Under the pieces are notes generated by a model, which worked only from the letters and a program-made list of their open reading frames with translations, was not told the origin of the DNA and made no database searches. A stretch of 64,000 nucleotides of DNA from Bacteroidota bacterium (GTDB lineage: Bacteria; Bacteroidota; Ignavibacteria; Kapaibacteriales; UBA961): positions 1-64,000 of the forward strand of contig RGCF01000001.1 in the NCBI GenBank assembly GCA_009919265.1, read 5' to 3'. Position 1 is the stretch's first letter. Every line of letters begins with the position of its first letter. The position numbers and the translations under genes were made by a program. Of this stretch, positions 30,793-41,677 are shown piece by piece.

Positions 30793-31839
30793 ATGGCATT
30801 CATGTCCGCAAGCGACAACAAAACTATCCTCATTTCCGGAGGAGCAGGGTTTATCGGGAGTGCATTTGTCATGCACATGCTCTCTTCTCATCCCAATCTT
30901 CGCATCATCAATGTTGATGCCTTGACTTATGCCGGAAATCTAGAGAATCTGCAATCTTTGGAGCAGGAAGATAGACATGTCTTTGTACATGCCAAGATTC
31001 AAGATACAGAATTGATGCATAGTCTTTGCGAGCAATATGATGTCGAGGGCATGATCAATATTGCAGCGGAGTCACATGTTGATAGATCCATTCATGATGC
31101 ATCTCCATTCATCGATACCAATGTTCAGGGTACATTATCACTCTTGACTGTAGCACGAAATCTCAAACTCAAGAAATATGTACAAGTTTCCACTGATGAA
31201 GTGTATGGCTCATTGGAATTGAATTCACAAGGAGTGTTCACAGAAGAAACACCATTGGCACCAAATTCGCCGTATTCTGCATCGAAAGCTTCTGCCGACA
31301 TGTTCGTGAGAGCATTCCATCATACTCATGATGTGCCAACTGTCATAACGCGTTGTTCAAATAATTATGGTCCAAGACAATTTCCAGAAAAACTCATTCC
31401 ACTCATGATTCTCAATGCAATGGAATCAAAACCTCTTCCTGTATACGGAGATGGAATGAATGTTCGTGATTGGATTCATGTTCAAGATCATTGCAATGCT
31501 ATTTGGCTTGCTTATGAACATGGAAAACCGGGTGAAGTATATAATATTGGATCGGACAATGAATGGTCCAATCTTCATATTGTTCATTCCATTTTAGCAT
31601 TACTTGGAAAATCAACGGATCTCATTCACTTTGTTCAAGATCGTCCCGGTCATGACAAACGCTATGCGATAGATGCATCAAAGGCAAAAAGAGAATTGCA
31701 TTGGAAGCCTAACATATCATTTGAACAAGGTTTGCGTGAAACGATTCAATGGTATCAGGAACATCCTGAATGGTGTGAACATATTTTGAATGGACAATAT
31801 CGAGACTATTATTCAAAGCAATATCAAAGAGAACGATAA
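30793..31839 (+). CDS. rfbB: dTDP-glucose 4,6-dehydratase
   Basis: ISGGAGFIGSAFVMHML...NVDALTYAGNLENL...YVQVSTDEVYGSL...YSASKASADMFVRAF. Confidence 0.95.
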   Translation: MAFMSASDNKTILISGGAGFIGSAFVMHMLSSHPNLRIINVDALTYAGNLENLQSLEQEDRHVFVHAKIQDTELMHSLCEQYDVEGMINIAAESHVDRSIHDASPFIDTNVQGTLSLLTVARNLKLKKYVQVSTDEVYGSLELNSQGVFTEETPLAPNSPYSASKASADMFVRAFHHTHDVPTVITRCSNNYGPRQFPEKLIPLMILNAMESKPLPVYGDGMNVRDWIHVQDHCNAIWLAYEHGKPGEVYNIGSDNEWSNLHIVHSILALLGKSTDLIHFVQDRPGHDKRYAIDASKAKRELHWKPNISFEQGLRETIQWYQEHPEWCEHILNGQYRDYYSKQYQRER

Positions 31840-31842
31840 ATC

Positions 31843-33201
31843 ATGGCAATGAAGAAAAAATCCTCGAGCAAGAATACAGTGGATGCTTTATATGCATCAA
31901 TACAGAATCATTCGATCACTGTTGGTGTGATTGGACTCGGTTATGTCGGCTTGCCAATCGCCGTCGAATATGCGCATCTTGGAGTGCGTACAATCGGCTT
32001 TGATATCGATGATCAGAAAATTCGCACTTTGCAAAAGGGCGGAAATTATATCATGGATATAGATTCATCGCTGGTTGCTTCTGTAATAAAAGGGAAAACA
32101 CTCGAAGCCACATCTGATTTTAACAAATTGGCTGAATGTGATGTAATCTATATTTGTGTTCCAACTCCATTTACGCCAAATAAAGATCCTGATATATCAT
32201 ATATCATTCATTCCGCAGAAGCTGTTGCCAACACTTTGCGTAAAGGTCAGCTCATCATTTTAAAGAGCACGACATTTCCAGGAACAACAACAAAATATGT
32301 TCAGCCAATATTGGAAAAGTCAGGTCTGAAACTTGGCAAAGAGTATTTCCTTGCATTTTCTCCAGAAAGAATCGATCCTGGCAATCAAACATGGAATACA
32401 AGCAATACACCAATTGTGGCAGGTGGTGTGACAAATGCTTGTACTACACTTGCATGCGCTGCACATGGAATCATCGTAAGCAAAGTGATTCCGGTTTCTT
32501 CGCCATCCGTGGCAGAAATGGAAAAGCTACTTGAGAATATTTTCCGTAGCGTCAATATTGCACTTGTAAATGAACTTGCTCAATTATGTGATCGCATAGG
32601 TGTGAATATTTGGGAAGTTGTGGAAGCTGCAGCGACAAAGCCATTTGGCTTCATGCCATTTTTCCCTGGACCCGGTATTGGTGGACATTGCATTTTGATC
32701 GATCCATATTATCTCTCATGGATGGCGCGTGAATATGATTTTGAAACCAATTTCATCACTCTCGCAGCTGAGGTAAATGAATCAATGCCATTCTATGTTC
32801 GAAGCATGATTGAGCGCGAAGTTGCAAAACAACCAATTACACTTGCAAAAGCAAAAGTATTGATGCTTGGCATGGCATTCAAAAAAGATGTTGACGATTT
32901 ACGACATTCTCCTGCACTCAAAGTGATGGAATTGCTGATGCAAGATGGTTTCAAAAATGTGACATATCATGATCCATATATTCCAGCTGTTGATGTGCAT
33001 GGAACAATGATGAAATCACAAGGCAATCTATCACCAGCAATGTTGAAAAAGTATGATATCGTTGTCATTACAACAGATCATACATGTTTTGATTATTCAA
33101 TGATAGTAAAGAATGCAAAAGTTGTGATTGACACACGCAATGCAACAAAGAAGATTCGCGGTTCGAAAAAGAATGTCGTGCTATTGGGTAGCGGAATGTG
33201 A
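31843..33201 (+). CDS. Nucleotide sugar dehydrogenase (UDP-GlcNAc/ManNAc dehydrogenase type)
   Basis: VGVIGLGYVGLPIAVEYAHLGVRTIGFDID...LAFSPERIDPGN...PFFPGPGIGGHCILIDPYYLSW. Confidence 0.93.
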   Translation: MAMKKKSSSKNTVDALYASIQNHSITVGVIGLGYVGLPIAVEYAHLGVRTIGFDIDDQKIRTLQKGGNYIMDIDSSLVASVIKGKTLEATSDFNKLAECDVIYICVPTPFTPNKDPDISYIIHSAEAVANTLRKGQLIILKSTTFPGTTTKYVQPILEKSGLKLGKEYFLAFSPERIDPGNQTWNTSNTPIVAGGVTNACTTLACAAHGIIVSKVIPVSSPSVAEMEKLLENIFRSVNIALVNELAQLCDRIGVNIWEVVEAAATKPFGFMPFFPGPGIGGHCILIDPYYLSWMAREYDFETNFITLAAEVNESMPFYVRSMIEREVAKQPITLAKAKVLMLGMAFKKDVDDLRHSPALKVMELLMQDGFKNVTYHDPYIPAVDVHGTMMKSQGNLSPAMLKKYDIVVITTDHTCFDYSMIVKNAKVVIDTRNATKKIRGSKKNVVLLGSGM

Positions 33202-34316
33202 GTAAACCAATTCGCATAGTATCTGTTGTTGGTGCCAGACCAAATTTTATGAAGGTTGCTCCAATACACCGTGCATTTAAGCAATATGCGCCTGAGTATG
33301 AGCATCATATCGTACATACCGGACAGCATTATGATGCAGCGATGAGTGATGCATTTTTTCAAGATCTCGAAATGCCTACTCCGACTGTGTTTCTTGGTAT
33401 TGGTAGTGGATCACATGCAGAACAGACAGCTAAAGTGATGATTGCATTCGAGCAAACGTGCTTGGAACTAAAGCCAGATCTTGTGATTGTCGTTGGTGAT
33501 GTGAATTCCACTATTGCATGCGCACTTGTTGCAGTAAAAATGGGAATAAAAACAGCACATGTTGAAGCAGGTTTGAGAAGCTATGATCGATCCATGCCGG
33601 AAGAAATCAATCGTATTGCAACTGATGCAATTTGCGATTATTGGTTTACGACTGAAGAATCCGGAAATAGAATTCTCAAAGAATCAGGATTTCCAGAGAA
33701 GCATATCTTTTTTGTTGGTAATACAATGATTGACTCACTTCACTTTGCATTGTCGAAAGCTGAACAATCTACCGTATTACAAGAATTGGATTTGAAGAAA
33801 GGTGCATATGGTCTTGTCACAATGCATAGACCATCCAATGTTGATGATCCAGTTCAATTACAATCCTTGCTTGAAATACTTGCGAAGATATCATCCGAAA
33901 GAGCAATTGTCTTTCCAATGCATCCTCGTACCAGTACAAAAATTCGTGAATATGGATTTGCAGACATTATTCGATCGGGTAAACAATTAGTCATTACACA
34001 TCCAAAAGGCTATATCGATTTTTTGGCACTCATGAAGGATGCTGATTTTGTGCTGACTGATTCCGGCGGAATTCAAGAAGAAACAACGGTGCTTGGTATT
34101 CCATGCATCACGGCAAGAACAACGACCGAACGACCTGTCACCGTGGAAATGGGTACGAATATTCTCATTCAACCAAATCCACAAGCAATATCAACGGCAT
34201 TGCATGATATCGTGCATTTGCCAAGAAAACAAGGTGCTATACCACCATTATGGGATGGAAAGGCAGCAGAACGCATAGCAGAAATACTTGTGACACAATG
34301 CATCAAGGCACAATGA
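33198..34316 (+). CDS. wecB: UDP-N-acetylglucosamine 2-epimerase (non-hydrolysing)
   Basis: VVGARPNFMKVAPIHRAF...VHTGQHYDAAMSDAFF...HVEAGLRSYDRSMPEEINR...TDSGGIQEE; GTG start overlapping the upstream stop. Confidence 0.95.
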   Translation: MSKPIRIVSVVGARPNFMKVAPIHRAFKQYAPEYEHHIVHTGQHYDAAMSDAFFQDLEMPTPTVFLGIGSGSHAEQTAKVMIAFEQTCLELKPDLVIVVGDVNSTIACALVAVKMGIKTAHVEAGLRSYDRSMPEEINRIATDAICDYWFTTEESGNRILKESGFPEKHIFFVGNTMIDSLHFALSKAEQSTVLQELDLKKGAYGLVTMHRPSNVDDPVQLQSLLEILAKISSERAIVFPMHPRTSTKIREYGFADIIRSGKQLVITHPKGYIDFLALMKDADFVLTDSGGIQEETTVLGIPCITARTTTERPVTVEMGTNILIQPNPQAISTALHDIVHLPRKQGAIPPLWDGKAAERIAEILVTQCIKAQ

Positions 34317-36076
34317 ATCACTCAATTAAACTGATCAGATTACTCTGTGGAATCTTGTTCATCATCAATGCAATGATGTCAAGCATATCATTGCAAGCAC
34401 AATTGATGGGATCTTCCAGCGATTTTGACATGACGAAGCTGATGCAAACATCAACACCCCCGGGTGCAGATTTATTGAAAGCAGAATTATTGCCTTCAGA
34501 TAATATCGTTGATGCCGAGCATTATCGCTTAGGACCAGGTGATGTATTGTCAATACAAACATTATCCGGAAATGCAACAGAGCAATATGTTTCCATCACA
34601 CCGGAAAATTCTGTTCTAGTTCCTCGCATTGGAGAATTATCTCTAAAACATGCAACATTGGCACAAGCAAAAACAGCTATCATCGACATGATGAAACAGC
34701 GCAATCCAAATGCAACAGTAACGGTGATGCTACGAAAATGCAGATCACTCTATGTGAGCATTCGTGGCAATGTTCGATATCCGGGCACATATGCAATACC
34801 AGCATCAATGCGAGTATCAACTGTGATTCGTCTTGCCAATCAACCTCCCAAATCGCCTTCTCAACCAAATGCAGGAACATCGCAATCTGCAATGGAAAGT
34901 GCCAAAGAATTAACCGTGATTGAAGCGCGTCGTTCAGCAATGCGTGGTGGTACATTGACAGGCAATGAAGAATTACCTTCTTTCGTTTCAAGAAATATTA
35001 CAGTTCTTCACGCAGATGGAACATCATCGAATGCTGATTTAGAAAAAGCTCTTGCGCTTTCAACAGTGACCGATGATCCAACACTTCGAGAAGGAGATCA
35101 GGTGTTTGTTCCATTTGATCAAGGCTTGACATCAGCGATTGCAATTGCCGGATCAGTCATTAGACCAATTAGCATTGCATATAAAAAAGGCGATAAAGCA
35201 TCCATGTTACTCAAACTTGCATATGGATTGACAGATGATGCGGATCCATCAAATATTCAACTCAAGCAAGGTGATGCACTCTCAACATTATCCCTCAAAG
35301 ATGAACAGTTTACTGAAGATGTAGAGTTAATGCCTGGTGCGGTTATTGTTGTTGGAAAAAAACAATTTGCCGTGAAAGGTGCATCGACAGGAGTTGTTGA
35401 AGTAACCGGTTCGGTGACGAAGCCCGGTGCATATACAATGGTTCAAGGACAAACCAGATTAAAAGACATCATCGAACAAGCCGGTGGCTTTACTGAGAAA
35501 GCATATTTGCCTTTGGCCTATATCGTGAGAAAAGAACAACAAGCTCCTGCTTCCAATGAACCACGCTATCGCGCAATCATGGGTATGCAGTACACCGATC
35601 TCACCGCTGAAGATACAACTCGATATCTCATGCATACCATGTTTAGACAGCCAACTGTTGCATGCGATATACAAAAAGCATTCAATGGCTCAGAAGAAGA
35701 TAATGTCATTCTTGAATCAGGTGATATCATTGTGATTCCAGAAAATCCAAAGAGAGTATATGTTTATGGTCAGGTGAATAATCCCGGCTATGTGACATTC
35801 GAGCCGGGCAAAACAATGCAATGGTATATTGAAAGAGCGGGAGGTTATGCAAGTGGTGCTGAAAAAGAATTGACACGCATCATAAAAGGTCGTTCACATG
35901 TGTGGATCAAAGGCACAGACAAAAATGTTATTGTTGAATCCGGTGATGAAATATATTGTCCACCACCTACCTATCGTCCTCCTGGATACGAATATCAATA
36001 TTACACTTTCCTCATCACTGCTATTGGTGGATTGGTGGGAATTCTGAATGTTGTGTACTGGGCATTCTTGCGATAA
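34313..36076 (+). CDS. Polysaccharide biosynthesis/export protein (Wza-like, SLBB domains) with C-terminal hydrophobic helix
   Basis: HYRLGPGDVLSIQTLSG; SLBB repeats VYVYGQVNNPGYVTFEPGKTMQWYIERAGGY; C-term YYTFLITAIGGLVGILNVVYWAFLR; ATGA overlap with wecB. Confidence 0.9.
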   Translation: MNHSIKLIRLLCGILFIINAMMSSISLQAQLMGSSSDFDMTKLMQTSTPPGADLLKAELLPSDNIVDAEHYRLGPGDVLSIQTLSGNATEQYVSITPENSVLVPRIGELSLKHATLAQAKTAIIDMMKQRNPNATVTVMLRKCRSLYVSIRGNVRYPGTYAIPASMRVSTVIRLANQPPKSPSQPNAGTSQSAMESAKELTVIEARRSAMRGGTLTGNEELPSFVSRNITVLHADGTSSNADLEKALALSTVTDDPTLREGDQVFVPFDQGLTSAIAIAGSVIRPISIAYKKGDKASMLLKLAYGLTDDADPSNIQLKQGDALSTLSLKDEQFTEDVELMPGAVIVVGKKQFAVKGASTGVVEVTGSVTKPGAYTMVQGQTRLKDIIEQAGGFTEKAYLPLAYIVRKEQQAPASNEPRYRAIMGMQYTDLTAEDTTRYLMHTMFRQPTVACDIQKAFNGSEEDNVILESGDIIVIPENPKRVYVYGQVNNPGYVTFEPGKTMQWYIERAGGYASGAEKELTRIIKGRSHVWIKGTDKNVIVESGDEIYCPPPTYRPPGYEYQYYTFLITAIGGLVGILNVVYWAFLR

Positions 36077-37712
36077 TGAATACTTGCTTTTCACATAGAA
36101 TTATTGTGAGTAAAAAGATCATGTTTTTCTTCATGATCTTTTTTGTCATGATTTCTCCTGCATTTGCACAAGTGGAACATCTTCCAATCATTCATCCTGT
36201 CTATCAATTTCTTGAACATTGTGAGGCAAAAGGGTTATTGCCGCATTATTCACTCTCTGCACTCCCATTACAAAGAGGTGAAGTACAGAAAGCATTGCGG
36301 ATTATTCGCAAAGCAGAACAAGAATTAAGTGAAGATGAACGCGGCGTACTAACTCATTTCGAATCTGAATTATTGCAAGAACGAAGAATCAATGCAACTG
36401 TATGTGAAAGTACTGTGCCGGTTATTGATTCAAAGCCATTCTTTTTTGACGGATTAGTTTCAAACCATGAAAAAGCAATTTATCTTCAGCAAGATTCTTT
36501 GGTTACGCTCTTTACAACACCATTATTATCTATTGAAACTTCGCATCGATTTGACTCATCATCAGCATCAATGCTAACAGGTCAGGCAGGACTTCGCATG
36601 CATGGAACATTGCGTGGGAATGTTGGATTCTTTTTTCAAATGACTAATGGTGCCTTGCTCTCAGGTGATCGATCACTCGCATTGGATGATCCACGATTAA
36701 GACAAAATGTAAAGTTTGCTGTGTATAATAGTGATTTCGATTTTACTGAATCACATGTTCGTTATGACAATGATTGGTTTTATGCAAGCATAGGTCGTGA
36801 AACGAGAACACTCGGAGCAGGTTTTAATCATCATCAATTTGTAGGAAAAAATGCTCCACCATTGGATGCTTTGATGATTGGTGCAAGAAGCAAGACATTT
36901 GAATATCGATATACACATGCATCGCTTTTATCACTTCCACAAGATGCTAGCGGACAAATCATTCTTCCTGGTCAAATAAATTCCACAGGTTCTGACAAAT
37001 TCATGCCTGCTAAAACACTTGTCATGCATAGAGCGCATATCTCAACCCACTTTCTTTTTTGAAGTCTGTAGAACATTCACTTCGTGATCGGGACAATAGC
37101 GCGATGGGCTTTGATGTTTCCATCCGACCAATGAAACAGTTGATAGTCAAAGGAGCATATTTACTTGATGATCTGATCTTCTCAAAGATCGGATCAGATT
37201 ATTGGTCAAATAAATCTGCTTTCTCAGTGGGAGCTATGTATGCGTTGTCTGCAATGAACATATCACTTGAATATGCTCGCGTACAACCATATACCTATTC
37301 GCATTTCAATGTGCAGAATTCAATGACAAATGATGGCGCACTCATCACCGGATCACTCAGACCAAATTCAGATGAACTGTCATTAGGTGCATCTATCTTT
37401 CATGGACATCGTTATCCAATTCGGATACTTATAGCATATCAAAGACATGGGGCAAATGAACTTGCTACTATCAATGGGAAAGACACAATACTGGTGAATC
37501 ATGGTGGAAATCCTTTACAGGCAAAAAGACCGAATGATTCTGAACTTGCTCCTTTTCTTGGTGGAGTATTGGAGGAATCATTGAGGGCTCAAATCACAGG
37601 TGGATTTGAATTGATTCGTGGATTCAATGTGCAGGGTTTATATGGTTTGCGTTCACAAGCAGGTACATTGACACATTATGTGCAGGCCTCACTGCGTTTC
37701 GAAGATTTTTGA
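36076..37712 (+). pseudogene. Wzi-like capsule assembly outer-membrane protein, disrupted by frameshift at ~37055-37060
   Basis: ORF ending at 37062 (frame 1) continues from 37059 in frame 0 (KSVEHSLRDRDNSAMGFDVSIRPMKQ...). The break falls in a T6 run. Confidence 0.75.
36112..36143 (+). promoter_or_regulatory. Perfect 12-bp inverted repeat, terminator-like, at the start of wzi
   Basis: AAAAAGATCATG-TTTTTCTT-CATGATCTTTTT followed by T. Confidence 0.5.
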
Positions 37713-37723
37713 GGCATATCTTC

Positions 37724-38881
37724 ATGACCATGCTGCTTGTTTTCTCGATTATCTTTCTGTTGTTGATTGTCTACCCTTATGCATTCTATCCAATGCTCTT
37801 GAAGTTATTGGTGAAAATCAGAAAACATACATTGTATTCATTGGATAAGCTGCAAGTCAATGAAGAAGATCTCCCAACGATAACAGTGTTGATTGCTGCC
37901 TACAATGAAGCTGATTATATAGAACAAGCAATACACAATATTTATGAGCAACACTATCCTCATTGTGCAGTGCATGTTGGAAGCGATGGATCTACGGATC
38001 AAACCGTGAACATTGTGCGAAAGCTTCAACTGCAATATCCCAGCTTGCACATTCATGACCTAACTCGTAGAGGGAAGAATGCAATCAATGAATATTTGAT
38101 TGCTCATTCAGAATCAGAAGTAATTGTTCATTTGGATGCTGATGTGAGACTTGAATCCGGTGCATTACATTCAATGTGCTCGAGATTCATAGATCAAGAA
38201 ATTGGTGCTGTGATTGGAACCTCGATAGATGCACCAATGAATAATTCACTGCATGATCATGCCGCTGAACATTCTGTCTATAGATCTTTGGAATTTCAAA
38301 CGCGATCCATGGAATCGCAATTGGCTTCAACAGTTACAAGTTTGGGTCACTGTTATGCATTGCGAAGAATACACTCAAAACCATTACCCAATGAAAAAGT
38401 CTGCGATGATTATATGCCAATATTGAATGTACTTCTTGCGCATAAAAGAGTAATTGCAGATCCTTATGCCTGTGCCTTCGAAATTCGCACTTCACCACCC
38501 GGTATGGAATTTAAACAAGCGAAACGTTTTGCCGCTTGTGGAATGGCTTCAGTCGCAGAAGCAGAGGAATTGCTCATGCCGAGGAATGGACTCATAGCAC
38601 TGTTCTTATGGTCGAGAAAAATGTTGAGATGGCTCATGCCATTCTTCTATCTCTTGGCAATGAGCACATCATTTCTTGCTTGGCATGAAGGTTCCATGAT
38701 TGGAAAGATCATAGTACATTGTTTACTTGGAGTATTGATACTATCCATTCCAGGTTTTTTGGGAATGAGAATAATGCCTATGCGTCAAGCATGTATTTTT
38801 GTACGATTGCAAATGAGTTTGCTTGGAGCATGGATTCATGTGTTGAGAAGCAATACATCATCGACATGGGAACATAGTTAA
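37724..38881 (+). CDS. Glycosyltransferase family 2 with membrane anchors
   Basis: PTITVLIAAYNEADYIEQAIHNIYEQHYPHCAVHVGSDGSTDQTVNIV; C-terminal TM segments. Confidence 0.9.
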   Translation: MTMLLVFSIIFLLLIVYPYAFYPMLLKLLVKIRKHTLYSLDKLQVNEEDLPTITVLIAAYNEADYIEQAIHNIYEQHYPHCAVHVGSDGSTDQTVNIVRKLQLQYPSLHIHDLTRRGKNAINEYLIAHSESEVIVHLDADVRLESGALHSMCSRFIDQEIGAVIGTSIDAPMNNSLHDHAAEHSVYRSLEFQTRSMESQLASTVTSLGHCYALRRIHSKPLPNEKVCDDYMPILNVLLAHKRVIADPYACAFEIRTSPPGMEFKQAKRFAACGMASVAEAEELLMPRNGLIALFLWSRKMLRWLMPFFYLLAMSTSFLAWHEGSMIGKIIVHCLLGVLILSIPGFLGMRIMPMRQACIFVRLQMSLLGAWIHVLRSNTSSTWEHS

Positions 38882-38887
38882 ATAAGC

Positions 38888-40372
38888 ATGAAATCAGACA
38901 ATCACATATCACTACATAAACGCATTCGAGATTTCGTCGCAAAATCAACCCCGGCGATTTTTCAAGTGTGTGGAGATATCATAGCAATAGCATCTGCATT
39001 GCCAGTATTTCTTTTTTTGGGATTTGTTACTGGTTTCTATACAACCACATTGCCACTCTCTGATGAAACCACATTGCAAACACTTGTTTTAAGTGTGATG
39101 CCATTATTGGTTTTTTACTGGATGATGTTATTCTGGCTTTCCGGACTCTATCGCAATTGGTTTGTGCGCTCTCCTTTCACAGAAATGTTCACAGTTATAA
39201 GAGCCGTAACATTTGGTAGTATCTTGATATTTCTGGGGATACTTTTCACAAGTGCAAATTTCCGTGGCTTCAGATTGAAGATCGTACTCTATGCATTCAT
39301 TCTGACGATTCTGGTTGTATTGATACGGGTGTTTGGACGTATGCTTCAGCGATTTCTTCGCAGAAAAGGAATCATTAAAGTTCCTACCATTTTCATGGGT
39401 GCTCCTGATGCATTGCTAGAAATGTATACTATCATCCAAGAAAATCCATCTTGGGGTTATACTGTACAAGGTGTCGTATTGAGAAATCAGCAGGACTTTG
39501 AAAGGTGGACTGCAATAGCTCAACAAGAAGCATCTTCGATTCCAATACTTGGAAATGTTTCGAATATCAATGAAATCGTCTTGAAAGAACGCCCAACAGA
39601 TCTCGTGGTGATGATGGATGGACTTGATCATCGATGGATGATAGATCTTGTCATGGAATGTCGTGAGCTAGGCATTGGTGTTAAAATTCAACCCGACTTA
39701 TATGAATTCTTCACCGGTCAGGCACGTTTGCTTGCAATACATGGCATGCCATTGATTGATATCAATCCCGAGCTCATGAAAAATTGGGAGCGATTTGTGA
39801 AAAGAGCAATTGATATAGTGCTCAGTGCATGTGTATTGATTCTTGGATTTCCATTCTTGTTGATGACAGCATTGCTTGTTCGATTAGATTCAAAAGGTCC
39901 CGTAATTTTCAAGCAAACAAGAGTAGGAAAAAATGGAAGAGTATTTACGATGTTCAAATTCAGATCAATGGTTGTTGATGCCGAAGCGGGCGGACAAAAA
40001 TGGGCAGTCGTAAATGATCCTCGTGTCACACGCATTGGGAGATTTTTGCGTAAATCACATCTCGATGAAATGCCGCAATTTTGGAATGTTCTCAAAGGAG
40101 AGATGAGTCTTGTAGGTCCAAGACCCGAGATGCCATTCTTCGTAGATAAATTCAAAAAAGAATTGCCTTATTATACAAGACGCCTTGTGATTCGTCCGGG
40201 TCTTACAGGTTGGAATCAAATTCATTACAGAAATTATCAAGAATCTATTGAGGAAATCACCAATCGCCTCAAACATGATTTTTACTATATTGAAAATATG
40301 TCTTTGCAACTTGACATTGAAATCATCATTCGTACGGTGATTAGAGTGTTTAAAGGGCATGGTCAGGCATAA
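38888..40372 (+). CDS. Polyprenyl-phosphate sugar phosphotransferase (PHPT, WbaP/ExoY-type)
   Basis: N-terminal TM helices; [57 protein letters not shown]...[13 protein letters not shown]. Confidence 0.93.
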   Translation: MKSDNHISLHKRIRDFVAKSTPAIFQVCGDIIAIASALPVFLFLGFVTGFYTTTLPLSDETTLQTLVLSVMPLLVFYWMMLFWLSGLYRNWFVRSPFTEMFTVIRAVTFGSILIFLGILFTSANFRGFRLKIVLYAFILTILVVLIRVFGRMLQRFLRRKGIIKVPTIFMGAPDALLEMYTIIQENPSWGYTVQGVVLRNQQDFERWTAIAQQEASSIPILGNVSNINEIVLKERPTDLVVMMDGLDHRWMIDLVMECRELGIGVKIQPDLYEFFTGQARLLAIHGMPLIDINPELMKNWERFVKRAIDIVLSACVLILGFPFLLMTALLVRLDSKGPVIFKQTRVGKNGRVFTMFKFRSMVVDAEAGGQKWAVVNDPRVTRIGRFLRKSHLDEMPQFWNVLKGEMSLVGPRPEMPFFVDKFKKELPYYTRRLVIRPGLTGWNQIHYRNYQESIEEITNRLKHDFYYIENMSLQLDIEIIIRTVIRVFKGHGQA

Positions 40373-40382
40373 GGGATTACTC

Positions 40383-41108
40383 ATGAAAGCAATTGTCATC
40401 ATACCCACCTACAATGAACTCGATAATATCGACAATATCATAACGGCAGTCTTGCATGCTGCCGATGTGCATATCATGATTGTTGATGATAATTCTCCGG
40501 ATGGCACGAGTGATCGTGTTACAGAAAGAATGAAAACTGACAGCCGCATTCATTTATTAAAGCGTCCCGGAAAGATGGGTTTAGGGACTGCATATTGCGA
40601 GGGCTTTGCAAAAGCACTTGGAATGGGATATGAAGTGATTATGGAAATGGATGCAGATTTTTCACATGATCCTCAGGATATTCCACGATTCCTCAAAGAG
40701 ATTGAAGTCAATGATTTGGTGATTGGCTCGCGATATTCAAATGGTGTGAATGTTGTCAACTGGCCTCTCCGCCGTTTGATTTTGAGTTATGGTGCCAATG
40801 TGTATACACGCATCATCACGGGGATGCCGGTAAAAGATGCAACAGGCGGGTTCAAATGTTTTCGTGCATCAATGCTGAGTACCATTGATTTGAATGATAT
40901 TCATTCGAATGGATATGCATTTCAGATTGAAATGAATTATCGTTTATGGAAAGCTGGCGCACGCATCAAAGAGATTCCAATTGTTTTTATCGATCGAAGA
41001 TCTGGCGTTTCGAAAATGAGTAAGAACATCGTCTATGAAGCAGCATTTCTCGTGTGGAAATTACAATTCATGTGGTTATTTGGAAAAATCAAAACCAAGA
41101 ATCAATAA
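40383..41108 (+). CDS. Polyprenol monophosphomannose synthase (dolichol-phosphate mannosyltransferase family)
   Basis: IIPTYNELDNIDNIITAVL...MIVDDNSPDGTSDRV...MEMDADFSHDPQDIPRFL...YSNGVNVVNWPLRRLILSYGANVYTR. Confidence 0.93.
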   Translation: MKAIVIIPTYNELDNIDNIITAVLHAADVHIMIVDDNSPDGTSDRVTERMKTDSRIHLLKRPGKMGLGTAYCEGFAKALGMGYEVIMEMDADFSHDPQDIPRFLKEIEVNDLVIGSRYSNGVNVVNWPLRRLILSYGANVYTRIITGMPVKDATGGFKCFRASMLSTIDLNDIHSNGYAFQIEMNYRLWKAGARIKEIPIVFIDRRSGVSKMSKNIVYEAAFLVWKLQFMWLFGKIKTKNQ

Positions 41109-41623
41109 TTCGATTCATCTCTCCATCGAACAATCTTCCAATTATCATTTGAGCTTGGCCTTTTCAATTGCAAATTTACTCTACCCTGAACTCTCACTAT
41201 ATCTTGTGGGTTAAATGTGATCGTGAGATTAAATCCCCGTGCAATGTCAAGACTTGTGCTATCACCCGTTGAAATCACAATGTCATTCCAAATCAAATCG
41301 AGATTTTGTGCCGCATTGAATAATCCGGAAGTGGTAAACATTTCCTGATCTCTTCCCCAAGTTCCATCCACGCCAGTCTCATAATTTCGATAAATGAAAA
41401 TGAATTTCGGATCGAGCAATCTACCATAGGCCAATGTATCTTTATACATGTAAGCGCTACGAAAATTCTGAAAGATCCCATCAACTGTTTTCTGATCTGC
41501 AAATACAGTTTCACCAAGGGGAGTATCCGATAGCTTGGGAGCAAATGGATTCGTACAGGACGAACACATCATGACCGCAAATACTATACAAAGAAAAGGA
41601 TATGTAATCTTTTGATGGAACAT
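41102..41623 (-). CDS. Putative lipoprotein, SnoaL-like
   Basis: Hydrophobic N-terminus with lipobox-like Cys (FAVMMCSSCTNPFAP); ends NDNWKIVRWRDES. Confidence 0.5.
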   Translation of the reverse strand: MFHQKITYPFLCIVFAVMMCSSCTNPFAPKLSDTPLGETVFADQKTVDGIFQNFRSAYMYKDTLAYGRLLDPKFIFIYRNYETGVDGTWGRDQEMFTTSGLFNAAQNLDLIWNDIVISTGDSTSLDIARGFNLTITFNPQDIVRVQGRVNLQLKRPSSNDNWKIVRWRDESNY

Positions 41624-41677
41624 GCAGATGAAAGACGATGTTTATTCATGCGATTGCGATAAATTAGCAAGAAATCA

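Noticed and set aside
39718-40155. 145-aa antisense ORF in the PHPT gene
   Set aside because: Shadow ORF; the sense strand encodes strong family motifs.
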